A stretch of 64,000 nt of DNA from Rattus norvegicus (lineage: Eukaryota; Chordata; Mammalia; Rodentia; Muridae). A model generated the notes under the pieces. The model made no database searches and was not told where the DNA came from. It was given only the letters and a program-made list of their open reading frames with translations. The DNA is taken from positions 68,613,939 to 68,677,938 of the forward strand of contig NC_086034.1 in NCBI RefSeq assembly GCF_036323735.1. The letters run 5' to 3'. Of this stretch, positions 1-11,305 are shown piece by piece (within the stretch, counting starts at the first letter, position 1; every line of letters begins with the position of its first letter). Both the position numbers and the translations under genes were made by a program.

Positions 1-785
1 TGCACATTAAAAATCACCGTGCTGTAGGACTATTGTCTAAACTGTTTTTCAAGTAAAGTTTATTCTATGTCTGGAGAACACATTGTGATGGTCAAAGGTC
101 AGGATTTGAAACCTATTAATTGCAACTCAGCTTCCCAATGTCTGCTCAGAATTAAACCTTTGGACAAGTCCATCAGTAATTTTCAGTTGCAGATATGGGA
201 AAATCGGCATTCACCAGGGAGAATTTCCAAGTGCTTTTGATGCTGCTGTTGCTAAAAGCCTATCCCAGTTTCTAACTTCTACTATATCTGTCCAGATCCC
301 GAATACTGCAGAAATCTACTCACAGTAGGGCGTGTGTTAAATATGTATCCTCTTTTGGTGTTATCTCTGAATGGTGCCCCAGCTTCCCAACAAGTGAGAG
401 TACCTGCACTTCAGATATAATATCCTTAAAAGATGACTCTTTCCCAGTGACATCATTAGAACATTGTAACCCAATGAATAACCCTAAAAGAAGAGGGACT
501 GTGGATGCAAACAGAGATGGAGAGGATGTAAAGACATAGAAGTACAGGCACCCACAAGCTAATTAGAAGCCTCTGGTCAACCAGTGTATAACAAAATGGT
601 ACCATGATCCTGGCTTCCATAATGACAAAAATATATTTCTATATTTTAAACTGGGAAGTCCATGGCATTGTTCATTGCCTGCCAGACGAGACTACTAATT
701 GGTTACTCCAAAATCTGTGGTGATAAACAAGCTGATAGAATTCTCTGAAACATTCCCTTATCAGAGAAGTCCTTCATAAAAATTT
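1..785. other. No recognised gene or repeat
   Basis: I see no long open frame, SINE, LTR or L1 signature in this stretch. It is ordinary AT-rich sequence and may hold an ancient repeat too diverged to recognise by eye. Confidence 0.5.
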
Positions 786-1142
786 TTATTACTTTTGTAT
801 TACTTTGTCAAAACATCACAATCAAAGTAACTTATAGAAGAGTTTAATTTAGCTCACAGTTCTAGAAGGTTAGAATTCATGACCATCATGGTGGGGAAGA
901 TGGCAGTCAAAAGGCACTCATGCCACTGGTAGAGTAAATTGGGGCTTACACTGTGTCCCACAAGGATGAGGCAAAGGGCTAACTTGGAATAGAGAAGGCT
1001 TTGGATACCCAAAGGCCTACCCCTAGTGACACACCTCCCCCAACAATGCCTCACTCGTAATCTTTTCCAAACATTTCCACCAACTTTTGACAAAACATTC
1101 ATATATATGGGCTTATGGGGGTCGCTCTCATTTGATACAACA
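786..1142 (-). mobile_element. MT-type MaLR solo LTR (ERVL-MaLR)
   Basis: Read on the minus strand this follows the MT LTR layout: a start near 1141 with the 'cccccataagccc' block, the 'agtgacacacctccccc' block, then the 'ccatgaccatcatgg' block and the 'ataagttactttg' 3' region near 790. The order and spacing match a MaLR LTR, but it is diverged and some internal sequence is missing. No internal retroviral region adjoins it, so it is a solo LTR or fragment. The MT assignment rests on pattern recognition; the exact subfamily is unknown. Confidence 0.7.
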
Positions 1143-1330
1143 AAGACAACCGTTTTCAGCTGGGTAGCTGGAACTGATTTATTCTAGAAAGTGATTATAG
1201 CTTATGCAGCAACAGCACATCCTTTGTATAACGAAATGGAAATTTAAAAAAATGATTATTTATAGAGACGTTTTATAAGGCTTATAAATTAAAAATTCAT
1301 ATTCCAATACAATCAAAGAATATATTTCTC

Positions 1331-1745
1331 TCTGTTTTAGTTATGATTGCTATTTCTGTGATTAAAAACCCATGACTAAAGCAACTTGAGGAGGAAAGGG
1401 TTTATTTGGCTACAATTTCTACATCACTGATCATCATTGAAGAAAGTCAGGATAAAAATAGGGCAGGATCGTAGAGTCGGGAACTGATGCAGACCCCTCA
1501 GAGGGGTGCTGCTTACCTGATTGCCCCATACAGTATTTCCTGCCTACTTCCTAACAGAACCCAGGACCACCAGCCCAGGAGTCTTCACATTCACAGTGGG
1601 ATGAACCCTCCCACATCAATAATTAATAAAATACACTACAAACCTGCATACAGCAAGATCTTACAGAGGCCTTCTCCCAACTGAGGTTACCCCCTCTACT
1701 TGATCCCAGTTTGCATCAAGTTGATATCAAACTAATCAGCACACC
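1331..1745 (-). mobile_element. ORR1-type MaLR solo LTR
   Basis: On the minus strand this reads as an ORR1 LTR: a start near 1743, the 'tcaacttgatgcaaactgg' region (1712-1725), the 'tgggagggttcatcc' block near 1600-1615, the 'ctgggctggtggtcctggg' block near 1560-1580, and the 'aaataaaccctttcctcc' polyadenylation-type block near 1390-1410. It is about 410 bp and nearly full length. There is no flanking internal region, so it is a solo LTR of a non-autonomous ERVL-related element. Confidence 0.78.
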
Positions 1746-1849
1746 TTCCTATTACAGAATATAGTAATATTGGATGTAGTACGGAAGGACGTAATATATA
1801 TCATATATTAAGTAAATGTTAAAATAGCGACAGCAGCCAAATCATACCT

Positions 1850-2325
1850 GAGATACTGAGAACTGGGTATCCACTTAATCCCTGAATCTGGATCCCTCCA
1901 AAGTTGGAACAGTCTCAGAACAGCTGTCTGCCACCAGCGGGTAAATAATCTGAAGATACTCCTCCGTCCACAAGGCAGGATGCGTCTTCTGTACTCTGCT
2001 TCAAGTCAAGAGCCAAGAAACTTCCCAAAGAGAACTTTACTCTCCAGTGAAATGCTTTTTCAAAAATGGTTGCAGACAGACTCAGAAACAGCAGAGCAAA
2101 TCAATTCAGCCACAGGAGGGAAGGCCATGCAAGCAAAAGGCAAGATTAAAATTCCTTTTGAAATACCTTTTCCACCTGGGCTGTTACAAGGAGGTTCCAC
2201 CCACAATGGGGGCGGGCCTTCCCACATCAATCAAAGCAGCCTAAGAGTTCTTCAGGTGACGTTCCCTAATCAGGTGATTTTAATGGGTGGCAATTTGCTG
2301 TAAATGTCAACCATAATTACCGTAA
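1850..2325 (-). mobile_element. Probable old MaLR-like LTR (MTE/ORR1-related)
   Basis: The segment 2170-2320 carries blocks typical of MaLR LTRs on the minus strand: 'ccacccacaatgggggcgggccttcccacatcaa' spans about 2197-2230, followed by 'caggtgattttaatgggtgg' and 'gtcaaccata'. The part from 1850 to 2170 is less certain and is included because it runs on without a visible break. The short open frame at 1980-2303 on the plus strand lies inside this repeat and is not a gene. Confidence 0.45.
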
Positions 2326-2589
2326 ATAAGAAACCCCTGAATAGACAATATCTAGAACTTCCGGTATATGTACAAATAAGCACTTTTAATTGGCTGGGTA
2401 GAATTTTGTGAGTTTTTCCCCCCATTTTATTACATGTGGAAAGTCACATAGGCCATATCATGTTAGTTTAATCATTAGATTATAGAGAACGCTCTGAAAT
2501 AATGTTATTTCCACAGTATGTGAACAAGATTCTAATTATAGGTCAATAATCCCTGTGTTACCTAGAGTTTTGCCTCTTCTCTAATTTCT

Positions 2590-2845
2590 TCTTCTGTACT
2601 CAGTGAGGTCCATTCTTACTCAGATATGTTGGTCTTCCTGATAGAACAATGTTCTTTACTCAAGACCTTTGTACCTCTCTATCTACCAACAAGCGCTTTC
2701 CTAGCATCATGGGAGATTCTGTTCATTTCTTTGGCTTATTCAAAGTCTGTTTTCAATGTAAGGATTGTACTCATCTCATTTACTTCTATCCCAACATGTT
2801 CAGTAAGTTCTCTGTCATACATTCCAAATGAATAAATAGCATGAA
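2590..2845 (+). mobile_element. Possible L2 LINE fragment
   Basis: Weak colinear resemblance to the L2 3' end: a 'caagacctttgtac' block near 2661, a 'gattctgttcatttctttgg' block near 2713, and a terminal 'gaatgaataaatag'-like end near 2828. It is highly diverged. Short open frames over it are chance. Confidence 0.32.
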
Positions 2846-3106
2846 ATTTTTCTTATCGTTATTATAAGGAAGTACGTGTTAAATGTTTTCCAAGAAGAGA
2901 CATGACATAAGTCTGTGTGTGAGAGTGTGCATGCATGGGACTGAAGTATCTTAGGAGTTCAAACAGCCTCATCCTATGAATCTCATAGCTTTTGCCCAAT
3001 CCAAGTTTTGCTTTTGCAGCCTGTAGCAACAATGTTCTTCTCTTAGATACTAGAGCTTGTAAGACTGACTTGGCCATTTCATCTAAGGGTCCTCCCTCTG
3101 GGTCCT

Positions 3107-3860
3107 GAGAATCTCTCACCTCCCAGGTCTCTGGTATATTCTAGAGGGTCTCCCCACCTTCTACTTCCTGAGGTTGCCTGCTGGAATGGGTCTGCTCTCC
3201 CATAATCAAAAACTCTGACCGAGAATTGCCCGTCTAAAAGAACTGCAGGGAAAAAAAATTGGAGAAAAGACCGAGGGAAAGGAGGTCCAGTGACAGGTTC
3301 AAATTGAGATCCAGCTCAAGGGGAGGTCTAAGGCCTGACACTATTACTGATGCTATGGTGTGCTAACAGACAGGAGCCTAGTATGGCTGCCCTCTGAGAG
3401 GCCAAACAAGCAGCTGAAAGAGTCAGATGCAGATACTTACACCCAACCAATGGACAGAAGTTGGAGACTCCTGTGGTTGAATTAGGGAAAGGCTGGAAGA
3501 AGCTGAGGAGGAGGGAGACCCCATAGGAAGAACAGCAGTCTTAAGTAACCTGGAATTCTGAGTTCCAACCAGGCAGCATACACTAGCAGATATGAGGCCC
3601 CCAACACACATACACCAGAGGACTGCCTGCTCTGGCCTCAATAAGAGAAGATGCACCTAACCCTCAAGAAACTTGAGGTCCCAGGGAGTAGGGAGGTCTC
3701 TTGGGTTGGGGTGGGGTTAGAGACAACCTCTTGGAAGTGGGGGAGGAGGAATGGGATGAGGAATGGTCCGAGGGTGGACCCGAAGGGGGAATCATGAGTG
3801 GGCTGTAAAAAAAAAGATTAAAGTATAATAATAATTAAAAGAAGAAGAAGAAAAAAGACT
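3107..3860 (+). mobile_element. L1 3' UTR and tail (5'-truncated L1)
   Basis: L1 3'UTR landmarks occur in order on the plus strand: 'acctcccaggtctctgg' (3118), 'cactattactgatgctatg', 'gacaggagcctagtatggctg' (3371 on), 'agatgcagatacttacacccaacc', a 'gggagaccccataggaagaac' block, and a G-rich 3' segment (3690-3800) ending in an A-rich tail and a (GAA)n run at 3841-3860. No ORF2 remains, so this is a short 5'-truncated insertion. Confidence 0.8.
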
Positions 3861-4184
3861 GAGTTGAACTTTTCCTACAATTAGGCAGCACTATGATCAG
3901 ATTTTTAACATGGTTTGGGGCTGTGTTAGGCTTTAGTGGCTTCAGTGTGGTTTTAGCTCATGATGTCAAAATTGTAATGCATGGTTTTCCTTTTTACCTG
4001 TAGATAAAAGCATTTGCCCTTTGTTCTATGTCCTTATGCAGTCATCTACAGCAGCAAATCCGTGATATGCTGGAAGCTTGTTCTTTAATATATGCTTCCT
4101 TCCAGGTACATACAGAAGTAACAATTCTAGCAAGTGTTTGGTATGTGCCGTAGATTTTCTAATCAAATCCCAATCCTCATCAGA

Positions 4185-4492
4185 ATGATACTTTCAAGTT
4201 CCACCCATTTGCCTACACGTTTCTGCGAACCTGCCAAAGAGATTTCCAGAATGGTTGCTCCAGTTTGCCATCCCAACAGCAGTAGAGAAGAGTTCTCTTT
4301 ACTCCACAAACTTGCCAGATGTGCTGTCACTTGAGTTTTTGATCTTAGCTATTCTGACTGGTGTTAGATCGAATCTCAATCATTTTGATTTGCATTCCTC
4401 TGACAACTAAGGGCATTGAATATTTCATTTAAGTGCTTCTCTGCCATTAGAGTTTCCTCTGTTGAAAATTCTGTTTAGCTCATTACCTCATT
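4185..4492 (-). mobile_element. Old L1 ORF2 C-terminal fragment
   Basis: The plus-strand text 'gatttccagaatggttgctcc' (4241) through 'tgatttgcattcctctgac' and 'gaaaattctgtttagctc' is the reverse complement of the L1 ORF2 3' region that also occurs in the younger element at 53,390-53,640. Stops occur in all frames. It abuts a separate L1 3'UTR copy that starts near 4493. Confidence 0.75.
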
Positions 4493-5110
4493 TTTTTAAA
4501 ATTTAATTTCAATTTTTATTTATTCACTTTATAGCCTGCTAACTTCCCCTCTCCCAATCACCCCCCCCCACACACACACACGCACAATCCTTTTCTCATC
4601 CCTCCTTCTGCTCTCCTATGAGCAGGTGGGGCCTCCTTGGGCATTACCCTACCCTGGCACTTCAAATCTCTAAATCTCATCGAGGCTAGGTGCTTCCCCT
4701 CCCACTGAGGCCAGACAAGGCAAGTCAGGAAGAACACATCCCACATACAAGCAACAACCTTTGGGATAGCTCCCATTCCAGTTGGGAACCCACAGAAACA
4801 CCAAACTGCACATCTGATACATATGTGCAGGGAGGCTTAGATCCAGCTTGTGTATGTTCTTTGATTGGTTATTCAGATTCTGAGAGTCCTAAGGATTCAG
4901 GTTAGTTGACCCTGTTGATCTTTCTGTGGAGTTCCTATCCCCTTTGGGACCTGTAATCTTTCCTCCCATTCTTCCATAAAGTCCCCAAGCCTCATCTACT
5001 GTTTGGCTGTGGATGTCTGTATCTGTCTGAGTCAGATGCTGGGTGGAGTCTTTCAGAGGACAACTTGCTCCCGTATAGAAGCATAACAGAGTATTGTTAA
5101 TAGTGTTAGG
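4493..5110 (-). mobile_element. Old L1 3' UTR fragment
   Basis: Begins with T-rich tail sequence (4493-4530), then a pyrimidine-rich block with C8 and (CA)n at 4561-4587. It continues with L1 3'UTR landmarks seen elsewhere in the window: 'ccactgaggccagacaaggc' (4701), 'aggttagttgaccctgttgatcttt' near 4900, and 'agcataacagagtattgttaatagtg' near 5080. It is a minus-strand 3'UTR of an older L1 subfamily. It may be the 3' end of the same lineage as the preceding ORF2 fragment or a second insertion. Confidence 0.65.
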
Positions 5111-6165
5111 GATTAGTGCCTGCTCATGGGATAGGTACCAATTGTACCTGCTATGGCAGGTATCAGGAATGTAGGCCTGGTCTGATGTTGCTAATGAAGC
5201 AGGCCTCTTGTGGGTAGCCTTGGACTGGACGTTCTTGGACTACCAAGCCTGGATATTCAGTGGGCCTGATGGAGTCTGGCAGAGCAGGGCCAGACGGTAG
5301 AGCTTCAGGAAGAGACCCGAGAAAGGCCATTGTACAAGGAACAGCCAGGCTATATAATTACCCCGCATGCACACATACTCTCGTATCTATCCTCCTTGGG
5401 CACACCCAGCTATCCAGTTACCTTTTTTGGGGGGGGGCAATAATTTGCCTTTTAGATGGCTTTAATTGCTATAATTCTAGTAATGCTTGCTCATTCCTTA
5501 ATTCAGACATCTCTTTAGGACTACATCATCCACTTTTGTGTGTGGTCAGTATGTGGTTGACAGTATCCAGACTTCTTTAGCTTTAGCTCAATGTTTGAGG
5601 TTTTTGGTAACTGAACAGGTCATATCTCTGTTCATCTGACATTCTTTTATGATGACCACTCCTGAAACTATTGTTACCATTTTATGTGCAAACAGATTGT
5701 TATATTTTCCACCATTCCACCTTAATTTAGAAAGATTTCCTTGGGGAAGGTACTTCTTCTGATGATGGTTCAGATTATAGGGCCCCTCTGGGATAATCAC
5801 TGGTTGACGGTCCCATTCTTCTTGTATGTAGTCAACTCATTTTGTATGAGAAGCTTCCTTTCATGGGAGGTTAATGTCTATGTACACAACCTATGTCACC
5901 TTCCCTCACTACAATGTTTGCAACTACCCCAACAAAGTAGCCTGGTCATCTCTGGAAAAAAAAGTATGGGTTGTTTTGCAGAAAAGATCTTCTATTTCTG
6001 ATATTGCTTTGAAGATTTTTAAAGTCTCGAATCCATTTTTGAAATGAACACATAAAGACCTGTGTGCTAGAAGCTACATTCTTTGGTTAATTATTTAGAT
6101 CCAGTGATAATATTCATCTTGAAATGGAAGGCTTGCAGCTATTCTATTAAGAAATTCCTTTACAG
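5111..6165. other. Unclassified, possibly decayed LTR/ERV-like sequence
   Basis: A TATA-like 'gctatataatt' lies at about 5349-5359 and a G9 run near 5430. A 70-codon open frame occurs on the minus strand at 5588-5800. I recognise neither a domain nor a known repeat. The 5150-5415 part has some LTR-like character, but no TG...CA ends or TSD could be fixed. Confidence 0.3.
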
Positions 6166-6372
6166 GCTGAAGTTGTGGCTCAGATGGTTAAAAGCCCTTG
6201 ATAATTTCCCAGAGGACCCACATTTAGTTCCTAGTGCCCATGTCTGATACCTCACAATTACTTATAACTCCAGTTCCAAGGAATCTGATGCCCTCTTCTC
6301 CCCTCCACAGGTAACTGATATCATATGACAGATACAGACATGTACACATAAATAAAAACATCTTTGAAAATT
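6166..6372 (+). mobile_element. B2/B3 SINE
   Basis: A tRNA-related head ('tggctcagatggttaaaagc', from 6177) is followed by 'tttagttcctagtgccca' (box B region), the 'cttataactccagttccaaggaatctgatgccctcttct' B2 core from about 6260, and an A-rich tail with AATAAA (6350-6355). It is transcribed by RNA polymerase III when active. The head is diverged, so this is an old copy. Confidence 0.8.
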
Positions 6373-6406
6373 ATTACTCTGAAATGACTTGTGACATACT
6401 GGTATT

Positions 6407-6575
6407 GTCTTCTCTTCCCCTCCACTTCTCTCCTCCTCTCCCCTCCCACTCAGTCTCTTCCACTTTCCTTCCTTTTACTTCTCTTTCTTTCCCTTAACCT
6501 CTACCCCTTTTCTTTTTCTCTTCCCTTCCCATCTCCCTTATTCTTTCCTTTCTAGGTACTTTTCTTTTCCATTTC
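6407..6575. repeat. Polypyrimidine tract
   Basis: About 170 bp that is nearly all C and T on the plus strand, without a fixed unit. It could adopt a triplex (H-DNA) form; no function is implied. Confidence 0.8.
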
Positions 6576-6665
6576 CAGTTCTAGGGATGAAGTTTGCCAC
6601 TTAGCAGCAATAAGAACCTCAGGCCCTGGCACTGTCTATAGAGAAGGTTATGTTCTGTTAAAAAA

Positions 6666-6667
<2 letters not shown>

Positions 6668-6703
<36 letters not shown>

Positions 6704-6709
6704 ACACAC
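6668..6709. repeat. (CA)n microsatellite
   Basis: Pure CA dinucleotides from 6668 to about 6699, then one GTG interruption and a few more CA units. Confidence 0.95.
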
Positions 6710-7004
6710 TGTCAGGAATGTACCCAATTGTGAAATGTCTGAATTCTAGATCTAGAATAAAATCTGTCAGTCAGATAAATAGTTTTAGAATGAAAGAATG
6801 GACTTTTAACTACCAAATTGTCATATATAAATCAAGTTTGTCTGGTGTGAACCAGGGTATGTGTGCATTCTGGTACCGGCATATGTGTGTACAATTCTAG
6901 TTGATAACACGAAGTACTTTTAGTAGGTGATGTAACTCTCACTCCCAACAGCAGTATATAAAATGTCCAATTTACCATCTGTTCGGAATTCTTGATATTA
7001 GACG

Positions 7005-7006
<2 letters not shown>

Positions 7007-7055
<49 letters not shown>

Positions 7056-7062
7056 TGTATGT
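7007..7062. repeat. (TG)n microsatellite
   Basis: More than 20 uninterrupted TG units, degrading at the 3' side into TTTGTGTATGTGG. It creates a spurious poly-TH open frame on the minus strand. Confidence 0.95.
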
Positions 7063-7366
7063 GGGTGTTATTGTCATCTTTTGTTTTTACTTAGTACTTC
7101 TGTAAATACAGATGGCAGTAAAGCCCAAATATGTTATTGTGATTTGTACATCTGCTTTGGAGTATAGCTGCTTTACTTTCATACCCATTTTTATATTGAA
7201 CTGCTTGTTTATTTTCCCTTACCAATTCATTGTTGTTATTTTTAAAGTGAAGAGAACTCAGAACACATTTGTATTAAATCCCATATAGATTTTTAAACTG
7301 GCATGCTCAAAGGGACATCTACACTGGCAATTGTATTTTAATGGAATTGTGTAGAATCTTTGGATC

Positions 7367-7546
7367 ATATATATATATAGCTATATATATATGTATATAT
7401 ATGGTTATATGGTTATATATATGGTTATATATGGTTATATATATGTGTGTGTATATATGGTTTTATATATGGTTATATATATATGTGTATATATATGGTT
7501 ATATATACATATATATATGTATATATCTATGTTATATATATATATA
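7367..7546. repeat. AT-rich TATATGG-type minisatellite
   Basis: Repeats of (TA)n separated by GGTTATA, about eight GGTT-bearing units between 7401 and 7503, flanked by plain (TA)n with GTGT interruptions. The long Tyr/Ile/Met-rich open frames over it are artefacts of the repeat. Confidence 0.9.
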
Positions 7547-7750
7547 AAACATTTGTGTGAATTATTTATGGCATTTGACTTCTTTTGTTTTATGAAGATT
7601 CCTCTGGAATAAGAGAGATGCAGTTGCTTCTGTGTGTAAACTATGCTTGGAGCAGGGGAGATGTGCTATGAAAGAACTGAAAGCTTGTGGCTTTTCTCTC
7701 ACATCTTCAGAGTAAGGACTAAGCTTATTGTTAGTACAATTCCCTGACCC

Positions 7751-8047
7751 CTATACAAATAAGAATAAACGATGCCATTGTCTCACCTTCCCTTTCCTAC
7801 AGTACACAGAATTTAGTCTAACAATATGCTCCCTGGATTTAACGATAAAATCAGAAATCAGTTCGTCATCTGGAAGTAGGTGTAACCTATTAACAAAGAG
7901 GAAATATCGCTTCCCTCCACTGCCAACGTCTCCCTCTGAATCATCCTGCTCAGCATCCTCCACGAGGAAGAGCCAACTTGAGCCACTTTTGTATTCATAA
8001 AATTCTCCCCCTCCCATATTTGTAAATCTCTGCATTTTTAGGACCAT
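7751..8047 (-). other. Unrecognised 98-codon open frame, possible exon or chance
   Basis: An uninterrupted minus-strand frame in otherwise non-repetitive DNA. The middle is acidic and Gly/Ser rich (LVEDAEQDDSEGDVGSGG), followed by FLFVNRLHLLPDDELISDF. Composition is less biased than the repeat-driven frames nearby. A splice-donor-like AAG|GTGAGA lies on the minus strand near 7787-7779, inside the frame. No clear acceptor is visible upstream. I do not recognise the protein. A plus-strand frame overlaps it at 7728-8000. Treat it as unproven. Confidence 0.2.
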
Positions 8048-8422
8048 CTGTTCATTTTCTGTTTCCCAGGATACGGAGTAGAGCTCAGTTCCAGATCTTC
8101 TATTTTTCCTCCCCTTTTTTATTCAAGCAGTTTTACTATTTATTATTTTTTTAACTCCTGGAAGAATCCAGGGATTGAAAACATTCCACTTGGAGTGAGA
8201 GCAGCTTCTTCCTCTTATACAACAGCAGTATTTCCCATCCTGTCCTCCATGTCCCTGTTCTCATTATCACAGTGCCAGACTTTACTCGTCTTGCTGGAAA
8301 ATTATGTGCCAATCTTTCTTCAGTAATTATCTTAATTCCCACAGAAAGATCTTTTTATCTTAAAGGTTCAGAGACCCGTTTTGAAGAAATTATTGTAATT
8401 TATTTTCACGTCCTTAAGTTGT

Positions 8423-8428
<6 letters not shown>

Positions 8429-8495
<67 letters not shown>
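8429..8495. repeat. (GT)n(GA)n compound microsatellite
   Basis: About 23 GT units followed directly by about 10 GA units. It is a common mammalian compound repeat. Confidence 0.95.
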
Positions 8496-8499
8496 TTTA

Positions 8500-11084
8500 T
8501 GACTAGGAAACAGTTGTTATAGACAAAGCATTATCCTGTGTATTAGACAGGTATAAAACACACATTCTGAAATCTTTTTTCATTGCTAAACACATCAAAT
8601 AAGCTGCTGAACTTCCTACCCACCAATTCCCTGAGACGAACCTCAGTTACCATTCTTTAAAAAAATGGTCTCATGCCACCATTCAATTATTATATATTAA
8701 TTAGAATCATAAATGCTGGTCAGTGAAGGGGCTGTGAACCCTCACTGAATTTAAGCTAATTCCATTCAAATGATCATTTGTAATACTTTTAATTGGAACT
8801 ATTAATGTGCCTTGTAATATGATCTTACAGGTCCAATAGCTCAACACAAGAAAATGACATTTCTTCTTTGTCTTATATAACCCAGCTTAGATGGACTTTT
8901 TTGTGTAGCTATAATTCCCATGTAATAGATCCCAGATACAGTCCTATTCTATGGAGTGAACCCTGCCCAGGTGTTCTGCCTAACTGCTATATCTATCACT
9001 TGAAGTAACGAGTAAATCACCATACCACGAATTCAGTGGTCAAAGGCAGAAGAACACTGTTTTATTTTTTCCTTCATTCTGTTAAACATAGCTAGAAATA
9101 TGGTCCAATCTAGATAAAAGAGTACTGGAAACTGTACTCCTCTATGATCTGATATGTACATGTAATGGTCAAATTGAATTATCTCTACATGTAAGATGTA
9201 GGCAGTCGTGACGCTCATAGGCTATGAGTATGCATGACCATAGGAAGTTTCTGATGAAAGTTATTATTCAGTAAACTGAGACAACACTTCATTTGCAGTA
9301 ACATCAACACTCTTAAAATACTAAGTCTACAGAGAACCCTTGGGTCAGTTTGCCACTGACAGCCATAGGTGATAGGGTAGAGTGGGTAGGAATGCCACAG
9401 CTGCCATGACAGCAACTCTCTACAGATTGTTGCCAGGCTGCCAAAACAAGGACAATAAACAGATTTCTATTCTTTCACAATATTAATTTGCAATAAGACA
9501 AATGCAGTTCTTCATCTGATATCCTTTGAGGTCTGAAGCTCTTGGGGTATAGAACAGGTGAACTCTGAGTGCTTGAAGCTGATTTTACAGTTATAGTCAT
9601 CGTTTACACCAGGTCATATTGGCCAATGGTGGGCTGTAGTATTTCCATAAGATTACATCATCTAGTGACACCTTAGGTATCCTAATTGTTGGACATACAC
9701 TATGTGACACTTGTACAATAATAAAATTGCCTAATGACATGTTCTTTTCAGAGCATTCCTTGACATTTTGGATTGTGCTACTGCAAATGAATGTGTTTAG
9801 TTCTATTTACACCTCCCTGGAAGAGAGAAGGTATGGCTTTATCACTTCCTGTAGGGGTTTGGTGTCCCATATAAGCCAGGAACTTTGGGTAGTTAAATGA
9901 CCATGGCTTGAATTTACTATGCCCTGGTTGAGATTCAGCTAATTCCCCGTGGACTTTTATTTTGATTAAAGACAGTGAGGGAGCATTAGTGAAAGGTTAG
10001 GGTGAATCCTTGCCAGGCTTCTCCCGTGTCCTGCCTGTTCTCTTGCAAATGCCAGCTGTGCGAAGGGTGGTTCCTTTATTTTGCATTTTCTATGGGGGAC
10101 CTACTTTATGACATTATCGCATAGGGTACTGCCTTGGAGACCTCTCGTTTCTCTCCCTAATTTTATCCCTTTGAAATTCACATCAGTGATCTTCAGCACA
10201 GTCCTGGTTGGAGCCCACTACCCTTAATTGAATCATATTGAGTGAATGCTACCCTCCCCTCTGCTCCTCCTGCAGATCACTATGGGATCTTCTCATGCTA
10301 CCAGCTCTGAGCAGCTGGGGCTCACTTTTCAGCTCCAGTGCTAAATGGACTTTGTTTTTAATTAGTTGACTACACTTTACAGCCTTTACCCGGCCGGCTT
10401 TCCCACAGCTCTTCACTCAGAGGACCTGTTTTCCTGATGCTCTTTTCTGTGGATGTTTGTTTACACACTGGGGTAGAGAGTGACCTTATGAGTTAAAAGT
10501 ATTTAGCTGCATCCAAGGTTCAAAATAAAGTGCAGATTTTTAGTTTTTATCTTTTTTTGGGGGGTATTTCTGGGTTTTTAATAATAAATACAGGATTACA
10601 TCAAATAAAAATAGTAATTTTAGTTACATGACAACAATACAAAGCCTCATAAGAATGTTGGTGAACAGAAAACGTTCTGATGAGAGGATGGCCGAAGTCC
10701 CCAGTGGACATTAGCTTGCTTGAGCTCCTCCTTCTTCATGAGAACAATGTTACTCTACTCCAAGTTCAAGTTGGATTTGTGGAGTCATCCTTCATGCCCC
10801 ACCCACCCATACGACCCCATTTGAAGGACTGAGATTAGGGAGATAAATGCTCTCTTCATTCCTGAGCTACACTCATGATCGCTTTGACTCCCTGAACGCC
10901 AAAAGCTACTAGCAATTTCTATTATTTTTAATGTCAAAATATATTTTATTCCTGCTCACACCAGTCCGTCTTCACTGCCATCTCTGTTTTTTACTAATGT
11001 CTTTTCTGTGAATCCATGATCATCCTTATTGAGTTACTCCTTTCAATTCTTGTTCACTCTAATCTATTCTTTTTAAGTGAGCAA
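8500..11084. other. No recognised gene or repeat
   Basis: Mostly unique-looking sequence with no SINE or L1 hallmarks that I can name. The part at 10,540-10,930 resembles a retroposed 3'UTR on the minus strand: an A-rich end, then transcript-like sequence with broken frames. I cannot identify a parent gene. Confidence 0.45.
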
Positions 11085-11305
11085 ATATGAGGGATGGCTC
11101 ACTGCTTAAAAGCTTTGGCTTCCCTACCAGAGAACCTCAGTTGGATTCCCAGGACCAGCGTGGCTGATTCTGACCATTTGTAACCCCAGTCCCAGTGGAT
11201 CCAATGCACTTTTATTTATTCCAAGGACATCAGGCATGCACATGGCATAAAGGTACATATGCAAGTAAAACTCCCAAGCACATACAAAATTATAGAAGCA
11301 ATAAG
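11085..11305 (+). mobile_element. B3/B2 SINE (diverged)
   Basis: The head 'gggatggctcactgcttaaaagc' starts near 11,092, followed by box-B-like 'cagttggattcccaggacc' (11,139) and 'tgtaaccccagtcccagtggatccaatgc' (about 11,180-11,208). The rodent SINE tail region follows with 'acatcaggcatgcacatggc' and 'acatatgcaagtaaaac'. It is an old copy with many substitutions. Confidence 0.78.
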
